A DNA stretch of 64,000 bases from Lumbricus rubellus. Its lineage: Eukaryota > Annelida > Clitellata > Crassiclitellata > Lumbricidae. Made by a program: the position numbers and the translations under genes. Below the pieces are notes generated by a model. It was not told where the DNA came from and did no database searches. It saw only the letters and a program-made list of their open reading frames with translations. The stretch's first letter is position 1. Every line of letters starts with the position of its first letter. The stretch covers positions 15,980,671 through 16,044,670 of the forward strand of contig OX243822.1 of assembly GCA_945859605.1 (NCBI GenBank). Direction: 5' to 3'. Positions 1-12,900 of this stretch are shown here, piece after piece.

Positions 1-2190
1 AATGTAAGATGCGTCCATGTAGGCTACCTCTCTGTCTGTCTGTCTGCACCTTTTAGCACTGATTCGTTTGTAGCATAGCCTATGCTCACTTGGTTATAAC
101 CTGCATGCAAGTGGTTCGTTTTGTGCGTCATTGATAAACAAAACACATTCAAAACAATTTGTTAATAGTGCACGGGAGGATAGTCCTAGGCGGTTTGTGC
201 GTGCCATTGGGTAGCCTAGATTAGGCTACCGGTAGGCTATCAGATAAGACCTGTGCTGAATTTCTATGTTGATCACTGACTTCGTCTAAATCATTCCCAA
301 TATAATGCATGACAGCATTTTTATTTATATTTATATATTTAAGATTACATTCAAAATTCCTGATCTTTCAATTATTAAAAATCTGCACGCGTTTGTTAAG
401 GACAAAATAATAATAATTAGGCCTATAATAGGCTATCAGGTCCTACTGTAACAGTGGGCCTAATATGCTACACTGTAGATGCACGGTTGACTTCACATGA
501 ATTATACTCACAACAATGATCTACAAGCAGAAACGCATGTAATTTATACTGCAAAAGAAGCGGCTATATTTGTCACGGTTGAATTTGTCAGAATTAAAAT
601 CGAACCAGGCAGCAAGTGGTTAAATTGTGATTGGGCTACAACAGTGCACTGTGCATCGGAGGAAAACGGTAGTGTCATACTAAATTGCTTTAAATCGAGG
701 TTGTTCGACGTTCGAATTGTCTTCAGTTTAGTATATTTCGACTTGCCAAATACTGTTTTGTTTGTTTTAGCATAGACAATTGCGCGAGGCATCATTGTCA
801 GTGTTTAGAGGTAATTATTTTCCTGCGTTTCACCCGTCATGGGTCCATTGTAATCCAGTCCACATGAAAATCGGTAACATATTTCTAAATTTTACAGAAG
901 ATCATCCCAAAACGGCCGAAAAATAAAGGCGGAATGGTAGATCCTTATGTAAGGATTAAACATGTAACGATAAATAGCTTGTTTATTTACTGATTGTGTA
1001 GAGCTGTCGAAATTTTTTCTGCGACTACTTAAAACCATTGGACGACATCGATGCCTTCTTGCTTTCTTCCATTTTGTTTTGACTGTGGTCTAATTAATCG
1101 GAACGTCATTGGCTGGCGAGCGTTGAAAATTATACCTGACCTAGATTTACCAGCCAATCAAATTCAGGTATCTTCCCGCTGTCTCGCGCTTGTGCGGGGT
1201 GCCGGTGGATTGAAAACATTGTAAGGCTTTTTCTTGTTTTTACGCGATTCAAAACTTTTAATTTTGTTACACGTTTAGTTGGTAGAGTTGCTAGGTTATA
1301 TTAAAAATGCGAACTACGAGAAAACGGCATAGATGAGGCAAAACTTGATCGTTCGTAACGTCAGATTGCTGCAACGACCTGCTATGGTCCGTGTCGGAAC
1401 CATGGCCCTTGTCTTGAAGTTCTGCTGAAAATAGTCCCTGGTGTAAACCAGCGAAATTCTCCTATAATCCTAACGATCGGTCATAAAACAACGGGAATCC
1501 GCTTTTATTATTTGTAATGGTGCATCAAAAAAGCTGTTCGTTTTGATTTATCGAGGAATAAAAATATAGTCGAACCCTGGCACCATTATTTTCAAACGTC
1601 AAGGGCGGCATATGTGGGCGTGTAATGTAATCATTATGGTTGTGGATTAAAAGTATCAAGGAGGATGCGGCATTTATGTGCTTTCCAATTATGCTTTTAT
1701 AGAGTATGGTGCAGTACTTTATGGATGGTTGATTTTATTTAGACATGTGTTTAAACTATTTAAGGGTGGTTTAGAGTAGCTAAAGTAATGATAAGGTGTT
1801 GTAGTACTTTACTCTATGGATGATTATTTTGATTACTTTAAAAGGCGTGTGTTTAAAAAATTCAATATGGTGTAGATGAGCTAAAGTAATGATGAGGTAT
1901 TGTAATACTTTATGAATGATTGATTTGATTAAGGCATGTGTTTACAATACTTAAGTGTGGTGCAAAAAGGAGTTGAATTAATGATTAGGCTTTGTAAAGT
2001 GGAAGCACACATGTATTTTCCTATTATATTTGTTGAATGAGACCATTACTATCTGGTACATTTGGTAATTCTTTGAGAACAAGTAAATGCATTGAGCATT
2101 ATTTAAATTGTGAAGTGTAGTAAAGAAAAAGTTGGCCATGAGCGAGCTTAGATTGAAGTATTTGAAGGGAACAAAATGGAAGAACTTGTT
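1..2190. other. 5' flank / non-coding upstream region of the NSD gene
   Basis: No convincing coding exon is visible. The short ORFs here have no recognisable domain. A (TCTG)n run lies near base 35-46. AT-rich degenerate repeats lie at about 1680-1980, where a phrase of the type 'pure-rich gap, gatttgatt, aaggcgtgtgtttaa' recurs three to four times at roughly 100-bp spacing. A candidate promoter sits at about 1080-1225 and is listed separately. Confidence 0.5.
1080..1225 (+). promoter_or_regulatory. Candidate promoter and non-coding first exon of the NSD gene
   Basis: Two CCAAT boxes lie 40 bp apart in opposite orientation: ATTGG at 1108-1112 and CCAAT at 1154-1158. They are followed by a locally GC/CpG-rich stretch (1172-1208) in an AT-rich neighbourhood. 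A good splice donor (GTAAGG) starts at 1221 and could end a non-coding first exon that joins the acceptor just before 2407. This arrangement suits a TATA-less housekeeping promoter, but no transcript evidence is available and the transcription start is not fixed. Confidence 0.35.
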
Positions 2191-2340
2191 ACTATATGCA
2201 GGGCTGAAAGTGGTTTGAAAAAATTGCCGGGTCTCTTCGGGCCAAATGGTGCTAAATACCAGTGTTTATGCAAGCGCCAACAATGAATGCGGGGTCTGAG
2301 ACCCGGACAGACCCGGCTCACTTTCAGCCCTGACTATATG
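2191..2340. mobile_element. hAT-type MITE with 8-bp target duplication
   Basis: The element spans 2199-2332 (134 bp). It begins CAGGGCTGAAAGTG and ends with the inverted complement CACTTTCAGCCCTG. A second inverted block inside it pairs CCGGGTCT with AGACCCGG. It is flanked by a perfect 8-bp direct repeat, ACTATATG, at 2191-2198 and 2333-2340. A CAGGG terminus with an 8-bp duplication is the hallmark of the hAT superfamily. There is no room for a transposase, so this is a non-autonomous MITE. It sits about 60 bp upstream of the first coding exon of NSD. Confidence 0.9.
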
Positions 2341-2454
2341 TGACAAGTGCTTGTCTAGCATTGTGAAGAAATCATATATTATAATTTCTGCTTTTATTAC
2401 GATTAGGGCACGCTTAGTGGCCAGCATATTGAAAGCCGTGAAGGGTGTTAAATT

Positions 2455-3147
2455 ATGTTTCGTGTAGTTCGGGATTGGTGGAGACTCGCGATGAAGGACC
2501 AGAAACCTAAGGACGCGCCGCAGGTCAGGGGCCAGCTCGTGAACGGTCAACAATCACCAGATGACACGGTAAAGCTGGTGAAGAAGGATTCGGAAAAGAT
2601 TCCGACAGAGAAAGAGTCGGTAATTATCCATCGTGCGGTCGAAGAAGACAAAGACTTCAAGGACGGGTTGCGAAAGGAGCTTGCGATGAACGGCACAATG
2701 GCGGCAGGTGTTGAGACGAAGAACCTGGTGGAAGAGGAGTCACTTCAACAAGAAACGACAATAACAGATACGAATGGTTCAACAAGTCCTGAGCGCAAGC
2801 ACTCCGCAACCCCCGATCGCAAGGTTTCGTCGAGTGCCGAAGATCTTCAAGTCCAATCGGATCTCGCCAAAGATGCCGTGACTGTTGACTCTGTCCGCGA
2901 AAGCCCGCAAGTCAACGGCGTCAACGATGATCATGATCATACGGATGCGATTTCCCCGACGGAGTTGGAGGGAGGCAGGCAGCGGTACACGAAGACAAAG
3001 GGCGACTTGAAGAAGCAGCTGCAGATGAAGCGTGACATGAAGTTGCAGGAGACGCAGAATTTGGATGCTGTCGAATCTGCGTCGTCTTCATCGTCGTCGT
3101 TGTCGTCCGGTCTTTCTCAGTCGCCGATTGTGCTGCCAGTGAATCAG
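2455..3147 (+). CDS. NSD: NSD coding exon 1: disordered N-terminus
   Basis: Encodes 231 residues, rich in Ser, Glu, Lys and Asp, with a Ser run near its end. No domain is visible, which is usual for NSD N-termini. It ends in phase 0 at CAG followed by GTGAGT. An in-frame TAA at 2449-2451 lies just before the ATG. A possible acceptor (…gattag) ends at 2406, so the 5' UTR probably continues in an upstream exon. Confidence 0.85.
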
Positions 3148-3923
3148 GTGAGTCTCTGATATTTGAAGATACATCTAGCTAAGTTAAATGTTAAGAATAT
3201 TAATAATTGCAACAATTTATATGGCGCCGTAACCCAACCGTGCTGCTACAAAGGTGCCTTACAAAGCAGCTAAACATGTGACCAGGGGTCACTCCGCTCT
3301 GTTCCTTAAGAACCTAAAAACTTTTATTTAGCCATGGTTGGGCCAGGAGCGCTTCTGAGTAGCCTACTTTGAAGAGGCGCTATATAAATTTCTTAAATAA
3401 ATAAATAAATGTGGGATAAACCCTGGTGAACAAGTATGTTTTTAGCATGGATTTTAAAGATGTAATTGTGTCTGTTGCCAGGGGGTCCCCTCTGACGCAT
3501 TCTGTAGCAATATTAAAGCTGTTCTCTCTTAGCCGAGATTGGGATGCTCCTGGGTAGTAACCTTGAAGGGGCACTGTATAGACCCTAGTAATGAATGATT
3601 TCAGTTTTTGCCAAAAGGGACCCGCATAATTTAAACATTGCGTCGGACAATTGTTGACGCTGGAGAGACGTGGAAAGAGGTGTTGAAGTGTGCAGTCAAA
3701 GCCTATGTTTGTATGTGCACTTGCTATAGCGCCCCTTCAAGTTCTCGCTACTCAGAGGCGCTCCAGAATGCAGAGCGGACACTGCATCGGAGTTTCACGC
3801 CGAAACGCTGAGCAATTGTGAGTGAAGGATTTGCCCAAGGTCCTTATGCGCGAGGTGGATTCGAACCTCGAACCTTCCGGCTTCAAGGCAACGATGCCAC
3901 CACTGCACCCCACTATTGATGAC

Positions 3924-3967
<44 letters not shown>

Positions 3968-6900
3968 CACTGACCTGAGAATTGTTTTGCTATTTTTTAA
4001 ATAATTTTTGTTTTGGCAGGAGACGAGTGCAAACGAAGTCAAGTCTCCAGTGTCTGTTGTTGTGTCTGGCTGTGAGTTTTCATCTGACAACGTGCGGTGG
4101 ATTGTTGGGGACATGCTGTGGGCAAAGGTGACCGGTCATCCGTGGTGGCCATGCATGGTCGGCTACGATCCGCAGGAACCGATCTACACGCGGGTTACGA
4201 CACGTAAGATTCGGTTTCTATGATTCACCTCGTGGATTCGTGAAATATTATATTTGTGATGAATTCAGGTGACTCTTGTCGATAGATTGCTCTTTTTGAA
4301 GAAAATGACAGTAGACAACGTGGACATTTTGCTGGAGCAGAGCAATATCGTGGTTGAGTTGTTGTTCTTTTTGTGCATAGAGAGTAGGAATTACTGACTA
4401 TATTTTTAAGTTTGATAATTTGAACTTTAGCATGTTGAATGACTGACGTTTTCTTCTTTTTTTGTCGGAGAAAAGTAATTTAATGGACTTGTTAACTACA
4501 TTTGTTACAATTTTTCGCGCTTTGACTAGTGTGCACCAAATTTGTAGAATTTGGTTAATTGACCCTTTTGTTACGGAACTCGTCGCAGCGACGGGTTTAG
4601 AAACCCACCTGCTGTACAGAACCTGTCGCCACGACGGGTTTACAACCCGTGACCTCTAGTTTCTCCGTACAGCGCCTGGGTATGTGCACCGTAACGAAAG
4701 GATTAATCAAATTTAAATTTAGCGGATTTAAAGTTACATGCCTTTTACCGACCCAAATAAGGTAACACAGATGTACCCCAAGACAGTCATGCGTTAATGT
4801 TTATGTGACCATGTATTGTCTTTTACAGGTGGACTTAGACAGTTTCATGTTCTGTTCTTTGGCAACGAGAAGGAGAGAGGTTGGATCAACGAAGCTTCTA
4901 CCATCCCGTACGAGGGTGCGGCAGCTTTTGAGAAGTTCTGCGTTGAAATGGTGACTGTCCACAAGAAGGAGCGTCGACTCTACGTGATCTCACCGTTCCG
5001 TTTCAACGCGTGGACCATAGGCGTTGCGGCCGCGGAAGAAATGTATCCATTGCTGCGGGAGGATCGTATCCAGAAGCTGGTAACCTTCCAGAACGCGCCA
5101 GCAGTTGAAGCTGACGGCGTAACTATCTCGCCTCGGGTTCCAAAGGTTTCAAAACGGAAGAGGTGTAGCGTGGAATCGTGTGGGGATAGCCCTGAACCAC
5201 CGGCAAAGCGTGCAAAGAAGTCTTTGACTGTGATGGATATTTCAGACTTGTCCGGAGTTGGTGCAGAGGTTAAGGACTTGAAATCAGAGGATGGAATTGA
5301 CGCCACTGCAGAGGTTAAGGACTCAAAACCAGGGGACAGAATTGAGACTAGCATTGAAGTTAAAGAATCCAAATTAGGGGAAAGAATTAACACCACGGCT
5401 GAGGTGAAAGACTCAAAGTCAGAGGACAGAAATAACACCAATGCTGAGGTTAAGGACTCCAAGTCAGGGGACAGAATTGACACCACGGCTGAGGTTAAAG
5501 GCTCCAAGTCAGGGGACAGAATTGACACCACGGCGGAGGTTAAAGGCTCCAAGTCAGGGGACAGAATTGACACCACAGGTCTTTTGCCTTCACCACCTGA
5601 GAAAAGAAATGGAGAACTTAACGACAAAGTTGAAACTACTTCTTCAAACAAAAAAACAGGTTTGTCTTGGAAGTTAAATAGTTTTCAACCATGCCTGGAA
5701 TGATGCTGGTCTTTGTAGCTCATGCTCATTCTGTATTTACGCATGTTTTGTTTTACAACAGTAACAAACTGACTAGAGGACTGCATCAGCCGTCAAATTT
5801 CGAATATTAGAAGGCCGTCAGCCACGTATCACGTGATTCACCTGGTCACGTGATTACAGAAGTTATTATGCAGTTTGTTGTGAAGGTGTTTTAAGATATT
5901 AATTAAAAGTCTTGTATTATACGGATTGTTGTCAAGGTAAAAGACGCATGATACGTAGCCGCTCTTTACTGGAAAACGGGATCGAAAACTCGCCGGCTGT
6001 TACCTCGACTGCAAGTGTGGACCGGGTCAGATATCGAGCACGGGTACGCAATAAATTACATTACTTGTTATTTTTTTTAACGCGGATTGATTCAGAGTCT
6101 TTATGTATGAGCAATTGAGCATGTTTGAGAAATTCTGTTGTTGACCATCACAGGTCTGCTGACTGGTGCTCTCGATAAATACTCAAGGCTTCAGAATGTT
6201 ATTCCAAGAAATAAGACTTGTAAAATTTTGTGAGAGTTCCTTGTACAGGTATAAGTTTATGCAATTGTGTATTGTCTCAGTCGGTTAAATTGTTATCTTG
6301 ACTGGCATATTCTTTGAATGTCCATGAGAAACCTACCATAATAAATTGAATATTTGAGACAATGCGCTGTAAATGTTTGCTTGAAATGTACATTATTTGT
6401 TGTTTTAGCGCAAATTGCAGGTTCCAGCATTGTCCGACGCTGCAGTGTCGTCAGACGGAACTGAACCGGCTGAAGTTCTGCCGTTGGAAACACCGAAAAG
6501 CAAAGGAAAACAAAAGACGGAGTCCACTGATGGGGAAATGGAAATGGAAAAAGTATGCAGCACAATCGCTTTTTTAAAAGAGTCTGCCATGTTGTGAATT
6601 ACTTTCATTCATTGATTTAAAGAATTTATATATAGAGCGGCTTCAGGAAGCCAACTCAGAGGCGCTCCCAGTCCAACCACGGTGATACAGATGGGTCATG
6701 CTCACAGCAATTGTAGGTGAGAAAAGCAACTTGCTCATCTCATCAAGAGCGTTGTTTAAGTGTAGATCTTGAAGGGGTGCTGTGTAAATTTCAATTGTTT
6801 AATGAATGTAGAAATTCCAATTGTTTCATGTATAAATTCTGATTGTTTAAATGTATTGTGTCTAGGTGGGTAGTGACGCCTCGTCCACTATTGATGACCC

Positions 6901-9900
6901 GGCCACTCCTGTCCTGGCGATCTTCAAACTGACCGTGAGCACTCATTCGAAGAAGGAAGACTTCTGCCAGATCTGTGAGAAGTCATTGGAGACAATGCCT
7001 CTGGTGCAGTGCCATGGCCCTTGTCTCGGTACATACCACCTGTCGTGTCTTGGAATGCCGCAGGTGGCATCGGAATCGTTCACCTGTGACGAATGTACTA
7101 CAGGTGAGAAGCATCTAATATTAATAATAATAATAATAATTATCTTTGTTTAATTTCAAAGTGACACTGTAGCACAGTATGATTAAAATCAGTAGTGAAC
7201 GAATGATCAGTGATCACAAGTGGTTACAAAAGTCAGATTTAGCTGCTGGCAGCCATGCAAGGTGCCCATCACGTCCTACTGCTAGATTTACCAACACCAT
7301 CTGCCAAATGGAAGGTTGAGTGGACTTTGGGAGGGTAGCAGGAAGTGATCCCACATCCGTGCGGTCTTCATGCCAGAGTGAACCTGTGTACAACTGTACT
7401 TTGAACCTGTGTACAACTGTACTTTGAACCTGTGTACAACTGTACTTTTTGTGGCTTGAGCTTTTTTGTGATATTTAATGACATTATGCACTGACCTCGT
7501 GATAATTTAATAAATCAGTCTGGCCGTTTAGTCCATTCTTTGCATTGATACCATGTATTAACACTCCTTTTACTTTAGTTTCTTTGTATAACGATCCAAG
7601 ATATTCATCAATATTTAGTGTAATGGTAATACAGTATAGTTTGAATGACGTTACAACTGGGGCTGTTTTCTGATTTTTTCTTTCAGGCTGCCACACTTGT
7701 TTTGCATGCAAGAAGGCAAGTAAAGACACGATACGATGCAGCATTGCCCACTGTGGACGCTTTTATCATGAAGAGTGTGTTGTCGGATTGCCGCTGGCCA
7801 GGCGTGAGAAGAAACATCTGTACTGTCCGCTTCATTCTTGCGTCACGTGTTCGCTGAACTGTGACAAAAACGTGCGATCTGTGAAAGGTGAGATTATCTG
7901 TTGTGAGAGATGAGTAAAGGTAAAACTTGGCATTACAAGTGCACAGATTGGTCAGCTGTGTGTCAGATTGTGCACTACACAGATTGGTCAGCTGTGTGTC
8001 AGATTGTGCACTACACAGATTGGTCAGCTGTGTGTCAGATTGTGCACTACACAGATTGGTCAGCTGTGTGTCAGATTGTGCACTACACAGATTGGTCAGC
8101 TGTGTGTCAGATTGTGCACTACACAGATTGGTCAGCTGTGTGTCAGATTGTGCACTACACAGATTGGTCAGCTGTGTGTCAGATTGTGCACTACACAGAT
8201 TGGTCAGCTGTGTGTCAGATTGTGCACTACACAGATTGGTCAGCTGTGTGTCAGATTGTGCACTACACAGATTGGTCAGCTGGGTGTCAGATTGTGCACT
8301 ACACAGATTGGTCGGCTGTGTGTCAGATTGTGCACTACACAGATTGGTCAGCTGTGTGTCAGATTGTGCACTACACAGATTGGTCGGCTGTGTGTCAGAT
8401 TGTGCACTACACAGATTGGTCAGCTGTGTGTCAGATTGTGCACTACACAGATTGGTCAGCTGTGTGTCAGATTGTGCACTACACAGATTGGTCAGCTGTG
8501 TGTCAGATTGTGCACTACACAGATTGGTCAGCTGTGCATTGCATGAAGACTCGCGTATCTTTCTCTTTATGAGTTGCATGCTTTTAGGACTGACATATGA
8601 TTTTATGATGTTTATTTTTTATCAATTTTATTTTTATTTTAACATAGGAATTTTGTGGTTTTAATTAGCTTTTATTTATCGGCTTTAAGTAATTGATTTT
8701 GTGGCTTTTGGTGTATTTTTTTCTATTTTGATTTTAACGTAAGAATTTTGTGGTTTAAATTAGCCGTGATTTTATGACTTAGGTTATTTAATTGTGGCTT
8801 AATGCATAATTTAATAACTTGAATAGAGAGCTCTTTGTAATCGGACGTTCGCTAGTTACAAGTAAGATGGACTTTGGGTGCTTCCAGAATAGCTAAGAGA
8901 AAGATTGAAGAGCTCAAGATGCAATTTCTGGGGAAGATGGTCCGGTCCTAGCAAGAGCAAAGCGTCTAGATTACCCAGCAATTCCATACATGTAGCGAGC
9001 AACTGGTCAGAAATGCTCTGGTGGCCAAGTGGAAATTGGATCATCCAGAGAGTGAAGACACAAGTGTAGCCAAGGCTTTGGGGTATGAAGATGGGCTACC
9101 CAACCCACCAGTTGTGCATGAGAGTGGCCTAGTTGGCGATTTAACCCCTTAATGCCGAGATGGTAGTAAGTGGTATGGGAAATCCTATACCCTTTGGCAT
9201 TAAAGGGTTAATGACTTATCATTTGCATTTTGATATGTAATGTTACATGTGATTTGAATTCTTTGTTTGAAGGTCGTTTCTTCCGTTGCATTCGATGTCC
9301 CACCGCGTATCACACCGGTGATCTGTGCATCGCGGCCGGAAGCGTCTACCTCGGTGGACTGAGCATCATCTGTAGCAATCATTACGACCCGATGAAATGC
9401 AGGAAACGAATGATGCACGTCAACGTTGCGTGGTGCTTCCTCTGCTCAAAAGGTGAGACAGGTTATGGTTGTGCCAGTCCCAACCTTGGAGAAAGGAGGA
9501 GGGTGACAACATTGATTTTTGTTGATAAGTAACCTTGGTTATGTGATATGGTTGAGGACCTTTGTGCGGTTATTATAAAGCGCTATGTAAGTGTCCATAT
9601 AAATGCATACAGTTGCGGTTTGGTTAAGGGTTTGCTTTGTAACATAGAAATGTCATAAAACTCCTAATACTTGTACTGTGGAAGTGCCAGTCTCAAGTTT
9701 GGGAAAAAAAGAAGGGCAACATTAATTGTCTTTGTTACACAAACGGCAACTGACCAGAAGTTTGTTTGTATGTGCACTTGTTATAGCGCCCCTTCAAGCT
9801 CTCTCTACTCAAAGGCGCTCCCAAATGCAGAGCGGACACTGCATCGGAGTTTCATGCCGAAGCGCTGAGCAATTGTGAGTGAAGGACTTGCCCAAGGTCC

Positions 9901-12900
9901 TAACGCGGCAAGGTGGATTCGAACCTTCCGGCTCCAAGGCAGCGACTACACCACCTCGACCCACAAGTAAGTGCCGATTTCTAATTAGTGATGCTTTAGA
10001 TTTCCTTGGTAGTCTTCCAGTGTCCATAAATTTCTGTGTGTTTTCAGGCGGCACGCTGCTGTGTTGTGACAGTTGTCCAGCGTCTTTCCACGCGCAGTGC
10101 CTCGAGATAAGTCCGGCTGAAGGGATGTGGCATTGCAACGACTGCACCAAAGGAAGGAAGCCTCTCTACGGAGATATCGTGTGGTCGAAGGCTGGTTCAT
10201 ACAGGTAAGACCTACCAGGAGAGTTTCTGCGAACGCACCTGATAGTTATTAATTTTTAATTTGTGATACCAGAGTTATAATAAATAATGATCTTTGTTTA
10301 ATTTAAAACTGACACACCACAGTGCAATTCATGGTATGAACGGATGATCACAAGCTATATTGCACGAGTTGAATTTAACTGTTGGCAGCCATGCAAGGTG
10401 TCCATCATATTCTACTGGTCATTTTACCAGTACCATTTGCTGAGTGGAAGGCGGAGTTGACCTTTGGAGGGGTAGCAGGAATCGAACCCACGTCCTTGTG
10501 CTCATTGTGCCATAGTGTTGTCATTAGCAATCTGTGAAGTGAGGTGCGGTGGTGTAGTGGGTATGTTCGTTGCCTTGCAGCCGGAGCATTGCAAGTTCGA
10601 ATCCACTTCAAGTCGCCGCGTGGGGACCTTGGGGCAAGTCCTTCACTTACAATTGCTCAGCGCTTCGGCGTGAAACTCCGATGCAGTGTTCGCGCTGTAG
10701 TCAGGAGCGCCTCTGAGTAGAGAGCTTGAAGGGGCGCTATAACAAGTGCACATGTGTATACAAACAAAAGAAACAAACATTACCCTAAACCACCCTCTTC
10801 CTTTGCCTTTAAATAGTTAGTTTACTTTTATTTCTCTAAGCTTTAAAAGTTCTAATTCTTACCTTAATGTCTAAAATGTTGTTACCATTTCTTTCGTTAT
10901 GCATAGGTTTGGTCGTAGTGTGGCGTGCTGCTTACTCTACCTTAGCTTTAAGTTTGCGTGGATTTTTGCAGATGGTGGCCGGGTGAGATCTGTCATCCGA
11001 AACATGTTCCAACTAACATCCAGTTGATGCACCATAGCGTCGGCGAGTTTCCTGTTCGCTTCTTCGGCTCAAACGATTATCTGTGGACGCACCAAGGGAG
11101 GTAGGACATAACTGTTGTCAGCCAAAGCCTTTCTGTTCCTGAGGGCATAACTATCCATTTTTTGCATTGTTTGTTTGCATGTGCACTCGCTATAGCGCCC
11201 CTTCAAGATTGCTACTCAGAAGCGCTCTTGACTACAGTGCGGACACTGAATTGGAGTTTCAAGTCGAAGCGCTGAGCAATTGCGAGTGAAGGACTTACCC
11301 AAGGTCCCTACACGGCGGCTTGAAGTGGATTCGAACCTGCAGCCCTCCGGCTGCATGGCAACGAATATACCCACTACACCACAGTGCCCCATATTTTGTA
11401 TTTAAGCATTTTGTAAAGCACCTGTAGCAGGGTGAACCATTCAAAGCACTCCCAGTGTGCAAGGCCCGTTGAGAAGAAGCAGGTTTTGAGAAGAACGTAA
11501 GTAAAACAATTACTGCCAGAAAGAATTGTAGAGTGAATCGAAGTAGAAAGCGCATTCCAACATTACCTTTGCAATGCTTTCAGAAGATTTGGCACTACAT
11601 GTCATATAATGACTGCTGACTAAGATATTTATTGTTTAGCAATAATTAGTTACTTCACATGTATACGTCAGCACCTTCGTATCTTGTCGTACCTAACGTA
11701 CCATGTTTCTGATATATCGTATAAGCTACGAATGGTCTGTCTTCTTCAATTTATGTGCAGATCTGCTCGCTATGAATAGATAATATTTTACTGAAATTTG
11801 GTTGAACAATATTTATAGTTTTTTTCAAAGTGCTGGTGATTGCAAGGGGTACTGTTGGATGGCTAACTAAAAGATCTATCCAAGCCGAGCAACGTTCAAT
11901 TGGAAAAACGTTTGTACTTTTTGTTTGTCCAGGGTGTTCATGTTTCAAGAGGGTGATAAGGGACATCGAAACAACCAATCGAAGCAGTTCGAAGCCACAT
12001 TCCGGAAAGGTATATATGATTTTGAAGTCTGAATGCTGTGTTGGTAAAGGCATCCTTAATGTGAAGTATTTATGCCAAAGCCAGGCAATGCTGACCTCCA
12101 GGGTGCTTTACATTAATTGATGACTAAATATATTGAGTAAGAGTTTGGTTTACCTCACTGCATTTATTTTATTTCTCGCATTTACTGTAGTACCCCTTCA
12201 AGCTTTCCACTCAGAGGCGCTCCCGACTACAGCGCGGGCACTGCATTGGAATTTCATGCCAAAGCACAGTGCACACGAACAATTGCAAATGAAGGATTTG
12301 CTCAAGGTCCCTATGTGGCGGCATGATAATTTTAGTTACATTATTACAGAGATCTGGATATCTAGGTAGTATGGATGTATGTGTTTTAGCTGTCATGGAG
12401 GCTAGTGAAGCGTACAAGCTGTGGGTTGAAGAGAAGGAAAAGAAATCGGTTCTAGAAAGCAAGAAGAGACCGGCTCCCTATAAACACGTGAAGGTGAGAG
12501 TCTCGTCTGTGTGTTTGTAAGCATTAGCCAAAAGCATTTAGATGGTTCTTAAGCTTTTACCCTTTTCCCCCGAGAATATCCGCTCAAAACGGGCTTAAAA
12601 TTTAAAAATGAGCGGGTAAAGGGTTAGGCATTTAGATGATGCTCAAGCATTTATACGATACTTGAGTATTTCATGGTACTTTATAATAGAACCAATCCAA
12701 AATGGGACTGATTTTTGAGGTTAGCGGCTAATATTCGTTACTGGTTACGGATGGTGTGAAAGTTTAAGTAATGTATTTGTTGAATTGTCAGGCTGATATT
12801 GACTAGAACCTATACTGAACTGTGCCGTAATGCTATTTTGTACCTTTACGTTAATTTACTCGTCAGTCATTATTTATGTCCAAGCTTATACATAAATATT

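Noticed and set aside
7683..8664. Several long ORFs (up to about 300 codons) on both strands across 7.7-8.7 kb
   Set aside because: They are produced by the 36-bp array, whose period is a multiple of 3. The peptides are pure repeats without domain or splice support, and they overlap a proven NSD exon on one strand.
8870..9130. GC-richer stretch in NSD intron 7 that looks like degraded coding sequence
   Set aside because: It may be an old LINE fragment, but all frames are broken and no motif is recognisable, so I do not call it.
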